A DNA stretch of 64,000 nucleotides, from assembly GCF_012849555.1 (NCBI RefSeq), contig NZ_CP051685.1, forward strand, positions 3,100,001 to 3,164,000, read 5' to 3'. A program made the position numbers and the translations under genes. Within the stretch, counting starts at the first letter, position 1; every line of letters begins with the position of its first letter. Below the pieces are notes generated by a model. It saw nothing but the letters and a program-made list of their open reading frames with translations, was not told where the DNA came from and did not search any database. This DNA comes from Massilia forsythiae (GTDB lineage: Bacteria > Pseudomonadota > Gammaproteobacteria > Burkholderiales > Burkholderiaceae_D). This document shows, one piece after another, positions 29,883 through 39,481 of the stretch.

Positions 29883-31166
29883 ATGAATACGGTAAAGTCC
29901 ACATTCTCAATGGGGGCTGCTCTTCTCTGCAAATTACTAACCGGATTAATAGCCGTAAAAATTTGCGCCTATTATCTTGGAGTTCAAAAATTCGGACTCA
30001 GCGGACAAATAAGCAGTTTGATTTCGATAGTAACCTTGCTAGCTGGGGGCGGCGTTGCTACTGGATTGACAAAAATTTATGCTGCTCCTGAAATACATCA
30101 AGAAGAGCGTCAACAGTGGATAAAAGCAGCGCATATTCTGGCTGCCTGTACAGCTGTACTACTTCTGCTAGTTTTCCTCTTCTTCAAGAAAGAAATCGAA
30201 AATCGCGTTCTCGATGAAAGTCCATATTCTTCCATTATTTTTTTCAGTGTAATCGCATCGATTGCGCCCATATCATTGTCTGCGGTTGCACAGGGGATAA
30301 TAAATGGTAATCAAAAAACCGGAATGTATTCAAGATCTTTATTGCTTGGAAGTATTATCGGAATTTTTGGTTTTCTCATTCTTAGTTTCCTGTTCGGTGC
30401 ACGTGGTTCTCTTTGCGGTCTAGTATGGATCCAGATTGCACAGGCACTGTCTTTTTGCTTGACAGCTCGAGCTGTTAAAGAGCGAGCATATGCCAGCTAT
30501 TTTCCGATTCTCGAATTCTCGAGAAAGGTTCGTTTCTTACTAAGTTTTGGTTTGCTATCAATTGTAGCCGGCGCTACAATTCCGCTGGTATATATGTATG
30601 TACGATCACTGATAATAGTCCATCAAGGTTCCTCTGATCTCGGGATCTGGCAAGCCACGGTAAGACTGTCTGAAGCTTATACTCAACTGCCAATGTTGAT
30701 GCTTTCAGTTGTCTTTTTTCCTCGTTTTTCTAGTCAAGCTGCTCAACCGTTGCAATGGCGTCAAGTATGGAAGGCGTACGGGTTCATTCTTGCACTGATG
30801 GGTTTGATTGGTATCTTCGTCAGTACGACACGTAATACTTTAGTTCATCTGCTGTTTACACCAGAATTTCAAACCGTGTCCGATTTTGTGTTCTGGCAGA
30901 TATCCGGAGATACCTTTCGTATGCTTTCATACGTCGGGACGATGATTTTGGCGGCAAGAGGCTTGGTCAAGTTATGCATACTTGCCGAATTTTTGCAGGC
31001 AGCTCTGTTTGGTGGAATCAGTACTGGCTTTATAGCAAATAATATACACGCAGCCCCGTTTGCATCGTATTTACTTACATACGTGATCTACTTTCTGCTA
31101 ACTGTATTTGCCGTTTTATATTTCTGTAGACAAGAAAGATATTCAAATGCACCTATTGATCGTTAA
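29883..31166 (+). CDS. wzx: Wzx-type lipid-linked repeat-unit flippase
   Basis: A 427-residue polytopic membrane protein with about 12 hydrophobic segments, belonging to the MATE/MOP-type polysaccharide transporters. The N-terminus TFSMGAALLCKLLTGLIAVK followed by YLGVQKFGLSGQISSL is typical of Wzx. It flips the undecaprenyl-linked repeat unit to the periplasm. I use ATG 29883, with an AAGAGA stretch just before it; an in-frame ATG at 29811 would add a 24-residue charged leader without similarity. The next glycosyltransferase overlaps its end by 20 nt. Confidence 0.87.
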   Translation: MNTVKSTFSMGAALLCKLLTGLIAVKICAYYLGVQKFGLSGQISSLISIVTLLAGGGVATGLTKIYAAPEIHQEERQQWIKAAHILAACTAVLLLLVFLFFKKEIENRVLDESPYSSIIFFSVIASIAPISLSAVAQGIINGNQKTGMYSRSLLLGSIIGIFGFLILSFLFGARGSLCGLVWIQIAQALSFCLTARAVKERAYASYFPILEFSRKVRFLLSFGLLSIVAGATIPLVYMYVRSLIIVHQGSSDLGIWQATVRLSEAYTQLPMLMLSVVFFPRFSSQAAQPLQWRQVWKAYGFILALMGLIGIFVSTTRNTLVHLLFTPEFQTVSDFVFWQISGDTFRMLSYVGTMILAARGLVKLCILAEFLQAALFGGISTGFIANNIHAAPFASYLLTYVIYFLLTVFAVLYFCRQERYSNAPIDR

Positions 31167-32346
31167 CCTGCATCTTGACATTGGTGGAGTTGAAACGCTT
31201 CTTGTCCGCCTGATCCCGCAACTCGCTCAACGGGGCGTTTCGGTGACACTTATGCTTCTTCAAAGGAAAGTAAACCAAGAGTTTTTAGAAAGTTTGCAAC
31301 CATATTGTCAAATAAAGTTCATCCGGGACGCATTTCCTTTTACGAGAAAACACCTGCGAGATTTTTTCGGTTCACAACCTGACGTAGCGTACTTTACAAT
31401 TAATCAAGCTTTCGTATTTGGATCTTGGCTTTTAAAACGCGCGGGCTATAAAACAAAAACTGTGCTGGGGGCTTATCAAACAGAAATATTTTGTGCCCCT
31501 GCTAAACCTTGGCAATACCATCGCAAAATCGTTCAAAACGCGATTAGGAAGAACATTCCGGCACAATCGGTAATTTTTGGGAATACTGCAGGTCGTGACT
31601 ACCATGCCAGCAGGTTAATGACCAATTTGGATGATTCTCCAATCGTCCGTCTTTTCGTCGATGTCGAAAAATATAAATTCATACGACGTGGGCCATTATT
31701 ACGCAGGAAAATAGTTTCCATTGGACGTATTTCTCCTTATAAAACTTACAACTTTACTGTTTTGGATATAATAAAAAATTTGACCGAAATAGGGCACCAT
31801 TTAGAATGGGATATCTATGGTGATGGTGAAAACTTCGGTGAACTTCAAGAAACGATTATTGAGAAGAACCTCGAAAAATATGTTCACCTACACGGTACGA
31901 TGAGTTATTCAAGATTCCAAGAGGTCTTGGATGACGCTTTTTTGTTTATCGGTTCTGGAACGAGTCTAATAGAAGCATCGGCTTGCGGCGTACCCTCACT
32001 CACCACAATTGAATATTCAAACGAGGCATTGAGTTATGGTTTTATTTCAGAGATCGAAGGATTTAACCTAATCGAACCAAGTTTGGATAAGAGAATATTT
32101 TCGATTGAGGAAAAAATATTGGAAATACTCAACGCGAGTGTGTCGGAATATGAACAATTACAGGATCAGTGCTACCTTAAAGCGATATCGTATTCGGGTA
32201 GTTCAGTAGTTGATGAGTACATTGCTGTTTTTGAAGCATCGAAGATCAATGGAGTAGTGACGCGTATCACCGATTCGCAAATCCTGGGATACGTCATGAG
32301 CGCAGCAATAGGGTACATGTCACGAAAAATCGGAATTCGACACTGA
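31147..32346 (+). CDS. Glycosyltransferase, GT4-like
   Basis: A 399-residue GT-B fold enzyme. It starts MHLLIVNLHLDIGGVETLLV, a usual glycosyltransferase family 4 opening with the donor/acceptor loop, and has the C-terminal donor-site segment GSGTSLIEASACGVPSLTT with the conserved glutamate. It presumably adds a sugar to the growing repeat unit at the inner membrane. The sugar is not predictable. ATG 31147 is preferred to an earlier in-frame start inside wzx because the family begins here; the 20-nt overlap with wzx implies coupling. Confidence 0.82.
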   Translation: MHLLIVNLHLDIGGVETLLVRLIPQLAQRGVSVTLMLLQRKVNQEFLESLQPYCQIKFIRDAFPFTRKHLRDFFGSQPDVAYFTINQAFVFGSWLLKRAGYKTKTVLGAYQTEIFCAPAKPWQYHRKIVQNAIRKNIPAQSVIFGNTAGRDYHASRLMTNLDDSPIVRLFVDVEKYKFIRRGPLLRRKIVSIGRISPYKTYNFTVLDIIKNLTEIGHHLEWDIYGDGENFGELQETIIEKNLEKYVHLHGTMSYSRFQEVLDDAFLFIGSGTSLIEASACGVPSLTTIEYSNEALSYGFISEIEGFNLIEPSLDKRIFSIEEKILEILNASVSEYEQLQDQCYLKAISYSGSSVVDEYIAVFEASKINGVVTRITDSQILGYVMSAAIGYMSRKIGIRH

Positions 32347-32353
32347 GACAGAC

Positions 32354-33352
32354 ATGAGAAAAATCGCAATTGATTATAGCTGGCTAGGGCCGACGGGGAT
32401 TGGACGGGTCGCTAGTGAAGTCATTACTAGGGCGCCGCCTGACTGGCAACTCACGGCCGTAAGAGACGGACGTGCGAATGCAGGTCCTTTTACACCATTG
32501 GATCTCTGGCTCACTCTTCGGAGGATGCATGCCAATCTGTTCTGGTCGCCTGGATTCATGCCGCCAGTTTGCCGCGTTAGCGTTCCGACTGTTTTGACAG
32601 TACATGACTTAACACACTTACATTATTATGGTAGGGCAAAAAGGACTTACTATAATGCCTTTATTAAGGCACTTCTATCGCGTGTTGCACACATTGTGAC
32701 TGTTTCCGATTTTACCCGCCATGAATTGCTGCAGTGGAGTGGATTGCCTGAAGAAAAAGTCACCATGATTTCAAACGCCGTAAGTCCGGCGTTCAATCAT
32801 GAGGGGCCGTCAATGGGTCTCCCATTTCCTTATATCCTTTATGCGGGTAATCGACGTTCTTATAAGAATGTGGAAGGTTTGATCAAATCATTCGGAATGA
32901 GCAAGCTGGCGGCACAAGGCTATGTCTTGGCGTTGACAGGTAACCCTAGTGCCGACCTGCAGCAATTGGCTAAACAATTGAAATTGGAAGAGCATATTCA
33001 CTACTTCGGATTTGTTTCCGATAAAGAATTGCCGACGCTCTATCGAAGTGCCCACGCTCTTGCGTTTGTTTCTCTTTACGAGGGTTTCGGCCTACCTATT
33101 CTAGAGGCAATGGCCTCCGGAGTACCTGTAGTGACCTCGAACTTATCTTCTATGCCTGAAGTTGCCGGAAATGCTGCCGTGTTAGTTGACCCACATGATT
33201 TAACATCGATTGCGGCAGGTCTAATAGAGGTGTCAGAAGATGAAGCAAAGCGAAAGGAACTTATAACGAAAGGGTTGCAACGCTCAGCAACATTTTCGTG
33301 GGATAAGACCGCAGATAAATACTGGACGCTTTTTTCGCGATTTAGTAATTGA
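32354..33352 (+). CDS. Glycosyltransferase family 4 (mannosyltransferase-like)
   Basis: A 332-residue GT-B enzyme beginning MRKIAIDYSWLGPTGIGRVA. It contains VHDLTHLHYYGRAKRTYYN, VTVSDFTRHELLQ, ILYAGNRRSYKNVEGLI and the donor-site motif LYEGFGLPILEAMASGVPVV with the E-x7-E pair of retaining GT4 enzymes. The pattern resembles mannosyl- or rhamnosyltransferases of bacterial repeat-unit clusters, but donor and linkage cannot be assigned. It starts 7 nt after the previous glycosyltransferase. Confidence 0.87.
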   Translation: MRKIAIDYSWLGPTGIGRVASEVITRAPPDWQLTAVRDGRANAGPFTPLDLWLTLRRMHANLFWSPGFMPPVCRVSVPTVLTVHDLTHLHYYGRAKRTYYNAFIKALLSRVAHIVTVSDFTRHELLQWSGLPEEKVTMISNAVSPAFNHEGPSMGLPFPYILYAGNRRSYKNVEGLIKSFGMSKLAAQGYVLALTGNPSADLQQLAKQLKLEEHIHYFGFVSDKELPTLYRSAHALAFVSLYEGFGLPILEAMASGVPVVTSNLSSMPEVAGNAAVLVDPHDLTSIAAGLIEVSEDEAKRKELITKGLQRSATFSWDKTADKYWTLFSRFSN

Positions 33353-33413
33353 TATTGAGATAAAATTGAAACTAGTTGAAAAAGAAAAAAGAGAAATTTC
33401 TGTGCCTGTAGAT

Positions 33414-34331
33414 ATGCCCAAAGTATTAATATTGCTTGCAACTTATAACGCGGGACCATGGCTAAAAGAGCAATTAAATTCGATCCTGTCGCAAGAAGAT
33501 GTCGAGGTACATGTCTTGATCGGTGACGATCAATCCAAAGATGGCACTCGTGACCTTATCGACTTCGAGTGGAAGGAGGATGCGCGAGTTGAATTGATCG
33601 TGTGGGATTCGCCAAGTGGATCGGCAGGAGGGAATTTTCGTCGTCTATATCGCTGTGCAGATGCAAGTCGCTATGATTATATAGCATTCGCCGATCAGGA
33701 CGATGTATGGCTTTCTAACAAACTCATTACAGCAGTTCGTGCCCTTCAAAAGCAGAATGCTGCTGGATACTCTTGTTCGGTTGAATCATTTTGGCCCAAT
33801 GGTAACCGCAAGATAATAAAGCAATGTGGTGTTGTTCGGCACGCTGATTTTCTATTCGAAGGTGGCGGCCAGGGTTGTACATTTGTGATTACCCGATCGC
33901 TGTTCCTATTTCTGCAAGATTTCTGTCGCAAGCACGTATCGTTAGCGGATGCAATGCATTACCACGATTGGCTCGTGTATCTGTTAGCACGTACGTCGGG
34001 TCTGAAATGGTATTTTGATGAAATGCCTTACATGTGTTATCGCCAACATAGTGGCAACGAAATCGGCTCTCGAGGAAATATTAAAGCGATAGGAAAACGT
34101 CTCGACCTGATTAAAAATGGTTGGTACCGTGGTCAAGTTAATTTCGCTCTTAATATCGTGGCCCAACTCAACTATAAATCTGAAAAATTAACGAAATTTG
34201 CAAACACATACCATTCTCCACGTTCTCAAGTACGTCAGATTCTGATCGCTTGGTTCATGCTGGTACATGGACGACGCAAACTGAGCGATAGAATTGTTCT
34301 TGCTGCAACTGCGCTTGCGGGATGGATCTGA
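33414..34331 (+). CDS. Glycosyltransferase family 2 (rhamnosyltransferase-like)
   Basis: A GT-A fold enzyme of 305 residues from ATG 33414, or up to 321 from the TTG at 33366. It opens MPKVLILLATYNAGPWLKEQ with IGDDQSKDGTRDL, and the metal-binding acidic motif lies in IAFADQDDVWLSNKL. HYHDWLVYLLA and the last third resemble O-antigen rhamnosyltransferases, which would fit the dTDP-rhamnose genes downstream (inference). The start is uncertain: neither candidate has a strong ribosome site. It is the last gene before the convergent wbaP. Confidence 0.82.
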   Translation: MPKVLILLATYNAGPWLKEQLNSILSQEDVEVHVLIGDDQSKDGTRDLIDFEWKEDARVELIVWDSPSGSAGGNFRRLYRCADASRYDYIAFADQDDVWLSNKLITAVRALQKQNAAGYSCSVESFWPNGNRKIIKQCGVVRHADFLFEGGGQGCTFVITRSLFLFLQDFCRKHVSLADAMHYHDWLVYLLARTSGLKWYFDEMPYMCYRQHSGNEIGSRGNIKAIGKRLDLIKNGWYRGQVNFALNIVAQLNYKSEKLTKFANTYHSPRSQVRQILIAWFMLVHGRRKLSDRIVLAATALAGWI

Positions 34332-34367
34332 ATGATACGATTGTTTGCCGGATTATATCAACAAAGG

Positions 34368-34399
34368 GCATGTCGGTCTTCAGTTGGAAACCGACATGC
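34368..34399. terminator. Hairpin between convergent glycosyltransferase and wbaP
   Basis: A perfect 10-bp inverted repeat GCATGTCGGT/ACCGACATGC (34368-34377, 34390-34399) with a 12-nt loop, in the short gap between convergent genes. It has no clear T-run, so this is only a likely transcript-end hairpin. Confidence 0.4.
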
Positions 34400-34468
34400 A
34401 AAATATTCGAGCTTAGCGTCTCAATCGCCAGATTATTTGAAAAGGCCGAGAAAGCAGGTATGAGCCGT

Positions 34469-35953
34469 TTAATATGCTCCGTCTTTTCTGAAAATTACTT
34501 TTATTGTTCGGAGTAGAATGACGATATCGTTGAATAAGGACCAATTTTTTACATACCATGCGTCTAAGTAAACACGTGTATCGTAACTGACATCGTTTCG
34601 GCCACTGATTTGCCAAAGTCCGGTGACGCCCGGTTTGGCTTCCAAATAATAGTCTACTTGGTTGCCGTAACGTTCCAGTTCCGCAGTAACGACGGGGCGC
34701 GGACCTACCAGACTCATATCGCCTTTGAGGACGTTCCACAATTGTGGAATTTCGTCAAGACTAGTTTTGCGCAAGAACTGACCTATTGACGTAATTCGCG
34801 GATCGTTTTTGAGCTTAAAGTCGCGTTTCCACTCCTCGCGTGCTTCAGCGCTATTAGCCAAGAGGTCGGCTAGTAACTTGTCAGCATTTGGAGCCATGGT
34901 ACGGAACTTATAACATTTAAAAGAAAGATTATGCTGTCCGACACGTGTATGGCCAAAGAATATAGGACGACCAGATTGACTTACCTTAAAGGCAATGAAC
35001 AAGAAAAGTGGAGAGCCCAATAATAGTACTGATGCCGACACTACCAGATCAAAGCAACGTTTAATAAGACGAGGGAGACGGCGCGCAAGGTTATTGCGCA
35101 TTGTAAGAATTAACACTTCATGAGCAAAAAAGTGGTTTGCTTCCATACCGTACAAAGGAAGACCGCGCAATGCTGGCACGAGCTGTACATCGTTGTTGTG
35201 TCGCCCGAGCTGCTGAATAGTGTCTTGATATGCTTCAACTCCACCTTGTTCTAGAGCAAAAACTACATGTGGGTTGCCAAGTTGTTTTAAAGTCTGAACT
35301 GGATTGGTTCCTAGCGAAATACAAGGAATCGGGTTTCCGTACTTGTCGTTGATGTCGTGATTTAGTTTTCCCTTTCCTACAGGAACAAGAAACGCTGCCA
35401 ACCGCAAGCCCATCAGTGGCTCGTCCTTAAATGCCAATGCAGTTTCTATAGCATTTTCTCCCCAACCGATGATGACCATGGGCCGAATCCAGCCACCGCT
35501 TGCGATCAATGCTCGTTTTATTATCCAACGCATTACGACTAATACTACAGGCGCCGTGGCCCAGTTCAATAGTACGCTAGCACGTGAAAATTGCAATTTT
35601 GAGAGAAAAAGAAAAACTACGTCGAGTGCAGCAATTGTCAGCGTGATCTTTAGTACATCCTTTATTTCATTTGCAAACGGTTTCCGTTTGGAATAGTGTC
35701 CCGAGCCCCAGAAAAAAGCTACCATCAAAACTACCAATAGTAGATAAATTTGAAGTGGCCCGGAATTCAGCGCAGGTCCCCACGCCGCATTTGAAAATAT
35801 TGGGTCACCATGAAATGGCGCAGCAAACATGACAGCGATGATAAATGCCGATGCCATTGAAATGATATCTGTGCAAATCAGTAAGGCTTTTTCAACACGA
35901 CGGCTGCAAAACCATTTGGTTTTAGAAAGGAATATTGATTCAATCGGTTTCAT
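34469..35953 (-). CDS. wbaP: WbaP-type undecaprenyl-phosphate sugar-1-phosphate transferase
   Basis: A 494-residue polyisoprenyl-phosphate hexose-1-phosphate transferase, which starts repeat-unit assembly on undecaprenyl phosphate (galactose in the founding WbaP). Four N-terminal helices (about 20-145), a Rossmann-like cytosolic domain (about 155-280, starting [17 protein letters not shown]) and the C-terminal catalytic domain are present: [33 protein letters not shown], and [20 protein letters not shown] followed by VGPRP. It alone runs against the cluster direction, so the initiating enzyme has its own promoter in the 35954-36472 gap. Confidence 0.93.
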   Translation of the reverse strand: MKPIESIFLSKTKWFCSRRVEKALLICTDIISMASAFIIAVMFAAPFHGDPIFSNAAWGPALNSGPLQIYLLLVVLMVAFFWGSGHYSKRKPFANEIKDVLKITLTIAALDVVFLFLSKLQFSRASVLLNWATAPVVLVVMRWIIKRALIASGGWIRPMVIIGWGENAIETALAFKDEPLMGLRLAAFLVPVGKGKLNHDINDKYGNPIPCISLGTNPVQTLKQLGNPHVVFALEQGGVEAYQDTIQQLGRHNNDVQLVPALRGLPLYGMEANHFFAHEVLILTMRNNLARRLPRLIKRCFDLVVSASVLLLGSPLFLFIAFKVSQSGRPIFFGHTRVGQHNLSFKCYKFRTMAPNADKLLADLLANSAEAREEWKRDFKLKNDPRITSIGQFLRKTSLDEIPQLWNVLKGDMSLVGPRPVVTAELERYGNQVDYYLEAKPGVTGLWQISGRNDVSYDTRVYLDAWYVKNWSLFNDIVILLRTIKVIFRKDGAY

Positions 35954-36472
35954 TTGAAATGATAGCTGGTGTATGAGTGTCCGAAATAGGCATTAACCAA
36001 CGAAATGATCGTATGTCCCCATCGCTTTGAAGGGCATCAGGTTCGTTGTATGAATGACCAATCTTACGATTTCTCTGGAAGGCAATCTTATTCATTGACT
36101 TGCTCTCACGGAAGAGTTTGCATAAAATCGTGGAAAATTACATTGTATAAATCTAAGACACATTACGCAATTGCAATCTTTCACAAAAAGAAAAAATACC
36201 ACAACGAATATGTATTTGGAAACAATTTAGTACTCGCCTAATTTGAAAAATTGCTAAAAATTAAATATTTATTGGTCGTTATAGATTTAATGTTTTAGAT
36301 GAAAATGGGCAATAGTTGACGAAATTAGCGGCGTCGAGCGGCATTGTCGACGAATTAAATACTTGGCCGATCGTAGTTGCGAATGATAAACTTATGATCT
36401 TTCACGGGTTCGCTGTCAGCGCTAAGACGATGTCGAGCAATCCGTTCCGATGCCTCTACTAACTGGTTAGAT
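35954..36472. other. AT-rich divergent region between wbaP and yjbH fusion
   Basis: About 520 bases, the most AT-rich intergenic stretch of the window. It must carry the wbaP (minus) and yjbH (plus) promoters. I could not settle on specific boxes because of many AT-rich near matches, and no JUMPstart/ops element was recognised. The 78-codon frame at 36005-36241 lacks a ribosome site and is not called. Confidence 0.5.
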
Positions 36473-39319
36473 GTGCTAAAAGCAACAAAGCGATACACAA
36501 AATATTCTTGCTGTGGTTGTCTCATCCTTAGCGCTGCACATGCCTTTGCCGCTACGCCAACTACTCAAGGGCAATCTGGGTACGTCAACATGCCAAGTGC
36601 GTGGACCGAGTACGACGGCACGCTTACGACTGGCTACAGCTACGATACGCCCTATGGCAGCGCTTGGGCGACCGTTACACTACTACCATTCCTACAGTTT
36701 ACTGGGCGTTACGTTTCCATCACTGGCATTTCGGCTTTCGATACAACCGATGCCGAATATGGAAAGGGTTACGGACGCTACAAGGACAAGGTCGCGGATG
36801 TCAAGCTCAGATTGCGAGATGAAACTGACTTTTTCCCTGCGGTTTCCATTGGGGCAACTGATTTGTTAGGGACCGGCTTGTTTAAAGGACAATATGTTGT
36901 CGTTTCCAAAAGCTTTGGCCAAGCTCATAATCTGGAAGCCAGCATCGGCTACGGCAAAAATCGTCCAAATGGTCTGTTCGCAGGTGCACGCTGGGCGCCT
37001 TTTTCTTCCCCACGCTGGGCAGTGGTTGCAGAATACGATGCGAATGATTACAAGAAGGATTTTCTCGCAAATCAAACTGGGGCTGCGCAACGTGAAGGCG
37101 GGCCTGCAGTCGGTATTGAGTATCGCTGGGGTTGGTTGGGTGCGCAGGTGGCGCGGCACCGTGAACACTTCAGTGCAAATGCCTACTTGACGATCCCTTT
37201 TTCGCAAAGAGAATTTGTCCCGAAAATTGTGGAACCTGGCCCCTTCCAGGCAAAAGATGCACCTGCCCGCGTTTCGGCAGCTAGCTGGCAGGATGACCCA
37301 CGTTACGGCGCCGCTTTAGTGGCGGCCCTCGTCAAGCAAGATTTCAAGAACGTGCGTGTTGAACTCGAAGGGAATGTTCTCAAGCTAAACTTGACAAACA
37401 ACCGAATTTCAAATACGGGGCGCGCTGTCGGCCGAGCCACCCGTACTGCTCTTGCGTTTGCACCTGAGGGCACGCGGTCGATCCAAGTGACTTATACGCG
37501 CTTGGAACAGCCAGTGGTAACTTACCGGTTTATTGACCTGCAATTACTCACTGACTACTTGACAGGTTTGGCCAATCGGGAAGCTTTCTTGCAGACTGTT
37601 TCAGTGGGTTACTCGACACCTGTCGACCGCACAAGTAATGAACAACATGGCATGCTCGCTGCCCTGCAAGGTGACGGCAAACTCGGACTACAAATGGGCG
37701 AGGGAGGCAATCTGGTGCAGGTTAGCTCAGAAGACCGGGAGGCCAATCGTTTTAAAGCAGTACCTAAAGTGTCGTTCTTCTTCAACGATCCGAGTGGCGC
37801 ATTGCGTTACGAACTCTGGACGGCCATCAATTACGATAGGCGCTTGGCTCAAGGCATGTACTTGAACAGCGATTTCAAACTGGATCTGTTCGAGAACGTA
37901 TCTGGGGTCACCCAGCCCTCGAATAGCCTGCTGCCCCACGTGCGCACCGACATCGCCGAGTACAAGCGCGGCAGCCGCTTCAAGCTGAACCGCCTGCTGG
38001 TCAACAAGTACGTGATGCTCGACGAACGCCTGTATGCGCGCGCCTCGGCCGGCTTTTACGAGGAAATGTACCGCGGCGCCGGCGGCCAGGTGCTGTACCT
38101 GCCGAAGGACAGCCGCTGGGCCGCCGACCTCACCGTGGACGCCCTGCAGCAGCGCGGTTTCAAGGGCTGGTTCGACAAGCGCGACTACAGCACCGTCACC
38201 GCGCTCGGCGCATTGCACTACAAGCTTCCCTACGACATCACCGCAACCGCGCGCGCCGGCCGTTTCCTGGCCAAGGACAATGGCGTGCGCATGGAATTCA
38301 AGCGCCGTTTCGCCTCGGGTGTGGAAATCGGCGCCTGGTACACCAAGACCAGCGGCAAGGACATCACCAACCCGGGTTCGCCGACCGATCCCTACAACGA
38401 CAAGGGCGTGTTCCTGTCGGTGCCGCTCAACATCATGCTGCCGATGGATTCCCAGGCCAACGCCGGCCTGGCCTTGTCGCCCTGGACGCGCGACGTCGGC
38501 CAGATGGTGGCCAGCCCCGGCGACCTGTACGACCTGATGGAGCAGCCGCGGCGCGACCTGACGCTGTACGACGGACTCGGCAACTTCGCCGAACGCCGCG
38601 ACGAGCAGAACCTGCCCGCCGTGAATCCGCCGGTGCGGCCCCTGACGAACCCGTGGCCGGCCTTCCGCATGCGCGTGGAGCAGTCCGCGTCCACCACGCC
38701 GACCCTGCCGGAATGGGCCAAGGGCACCATTCTCGGCGGTGGTGCGATCCTGGGCGGCGCCTTGCTCGACAAGCCGGTCGACCGCTTCATGAAGAAGCAT
38801 GCGGATTCCAGCGCGGCGCGCGCCTGGGACAACGTCGGCAAGGCGATGCCGGTGGTGCTGGCCGGCGCCGCCGCCGGCGCGGTGGCGTTCGGCGATGCGC
38901 GGGCGCAGAACATCGGCCTCATTTCTCTGGAATCGGTGGCCGGCGCGGCCGCGCTGTCGGTCGGCGCCAAGCACCTGGCCGGACGTGCGCGCCCGCGCGA
39001 GGAGCGCGGCCAGTGGGGCAGGGCGGCGGACCGCTCGGATGCATCGTTCCCTTCGAACCACAGCACCGTGGCGTTCGCGGCCGTCACGCCGTTTGCGCAG
39101 GAGTACGATGCGCCCTGGCTGTACGGCCTGGCTGCCGCCACCTCCCTCGGGCGCACGGCTGGACGCCAGCACTGGGTATCGGACGTGGTCGCCGGCGGCG
39201 TGCTCGGCTATGCGGTCGGCGGCTGGCTGTGGCAGGCGCAACGCGACAATAACCGGTCCAGCTTTGCCGTGGCGCCGGGCCCGAAATCGGTCAGCGTGGC
39301 CTGGAGCGGCAGCTATTGA
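36473..39319 (+). CDS. YjbH-type outer-membrane polysaccharide protein fused to PAP2 phosphatase
   Basis: A 948-residue fusion. A signal peptide (about 1-27, ending AHAFA-ATP) precedes a YjbH/GfcD (DUF940) outer-membrane barrel region of about 700 residues; GQSGYVNMPSAWTEYDGTLT is its typical start. Residues about 745-930 form a PAP2 acid phosphatase domain with KHLAGRARP, SFPSNHST and GRTAGRQHWVSDVVAGG, giving the three catalytic motifs, with small replacements (N for G in PSGH, G for S in SRxxxxxH). YjbH homologues accompany polysaccharide secretion; a periplasmic PAP2 could dephosphorylate polyprenyl pyrophosphate (inference). The start is GTG 36473. GC content rises sharply near residue 476. 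Confidence 0.88.
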   Translation: MLKATKRYTKYSCCGCLILSAAHAFAATPTTQGQSGYVNMPSAWTEYDGTLTTGYSYDTPYGSAWATVTLLPFLQFTGRYVSITGISAFDTTDAEYGKGYGRYKDKVADVKLRLRDETDFFPAVSIGATDLLGTGLFKGQYVVVSKSFGQAHNLEASIGYGKNRPNGLFAGARWAPFSSPRWAVVAEYDANDYKKDFLANQTGAAQREGGPAVGIEYRWGWLGAQVARHREHFSANAYLTIPFSQREFVPKIVEPGPFQAKDAPARVSAASWQDDPRYGAALVAALVKQDFKNVRVELEGNVLKLNLTNNRISNTGRAVGRATRTALAFAPEGTRSIQVTYTRLEQPVVTYRFIDLQLLTDYLTGLANREAFLQTVSVGYSTPVDRTSNEQHGMLAALQGDGKLGLQMGEGGNLVQVSSEDREANRFKAVPKVSFFFNDPSGALRYELWTAINYDRRLAQGMYLNSDFKLDLFENVSGVTQPSNSLLPHVRTDIAEYKRGSRFKLNRLLVNKYVMLDERLYARASAGFYEEMYRGAGGQVLYLPKDSRWAADLTVDALQQRGFKGWFDKRDYSTVTALGALHYKLPYDITATARAGRFLAKDNGVRMEFKRRFASGVEIGAWYTKTSGKDITNPGSPTDPYNDKGVFLSVPLNIMLPMDSQANAGLALSPWTRDVGQMVASPGDLYDLMEQPRRDLTLYDGLGNFAERRDEQNLPAVNPPVRPLTNPWPAFRMRVEQSASTTPTLPEWAKGTILGGGAILGGALLDKPVDRFMKKHADSSAARAWDNVGKAMPVVLAGAAAGAVAFGDARAQNIGLISLESVAGAAALSVGAKHLAGRARPREERGQWGRAADRSDASFPSNHSTVAFAAVTPFAQEYDAPWLYGLAAATSLGRTAGRQHWVSDVVAGGVLGYAVGGWLWQAQRDNNRSSFAVAPGPKSVSVAWSGSY

Positions 39320-39360
39320 GTGATCAGCCGGCGTCGCACCGGCGCCGGCACGACAGCGCA

Positions 39361-39389
39361 TTTCAACAGAAAATTTCAGTTTTTATATT
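39361..39389 (+). promoter_or_regulatory. Possible promoter of the rfbBDAC operon
   Basis: TTTCAA (39361-39366), 17 nt, TATATT (39384-39389) in the AT-rich part of the 162-nt gap before rfbB. The -35 is weak, so this is a tentative call. Confidence 0.35.
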
Positions 39390-39481
39390 AGAATTGCTGT
39401 TTTGTAAAACCGATGCCTACGTGAAAAATCCTGCGGGACGATGCATGCGCGGTTTTCGGCAGCGACTTGGAGCGAACACAC

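Larger units (their letters stand above)
24250..37900. other. Low-GC exchangeable polysaccharide cassette (boundaries approximate)
   Basis: From about 24.25 kb the sequence turns visibly AT-rich, and from about 37.9 kb it returns to the GC-rich style of the window. The first part of yjbH (36.5-37.9 kb) is intermediate. Both edges fall within intact coding frames (the export gene and the yjbH fusion), which suggests homologous exchange between conserved flanks rather than insertion of a mobile element. No integrase, IS or direct-repeat ends were found. Confidence 0.75.

Noticed and set aside
34322..34516. 64-codon frame between glycosyltransferase and wbaP
   Set aside because: Overlaps both gene ends and the hairpin at 34368-34399; no supporting signal.
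36005..36241. 78-codon frame in the AT-rich gap before yjbH
   Set aside because: No ribosome site and a composition expected by chance in AT-rich DNA.
24250..37900. Genomic island inserted by an integrase or IS
   Set aside because: No integrase, transposase, tRNA or direct-repeat ends; edges lie within intact genes, which fits recombination instead.
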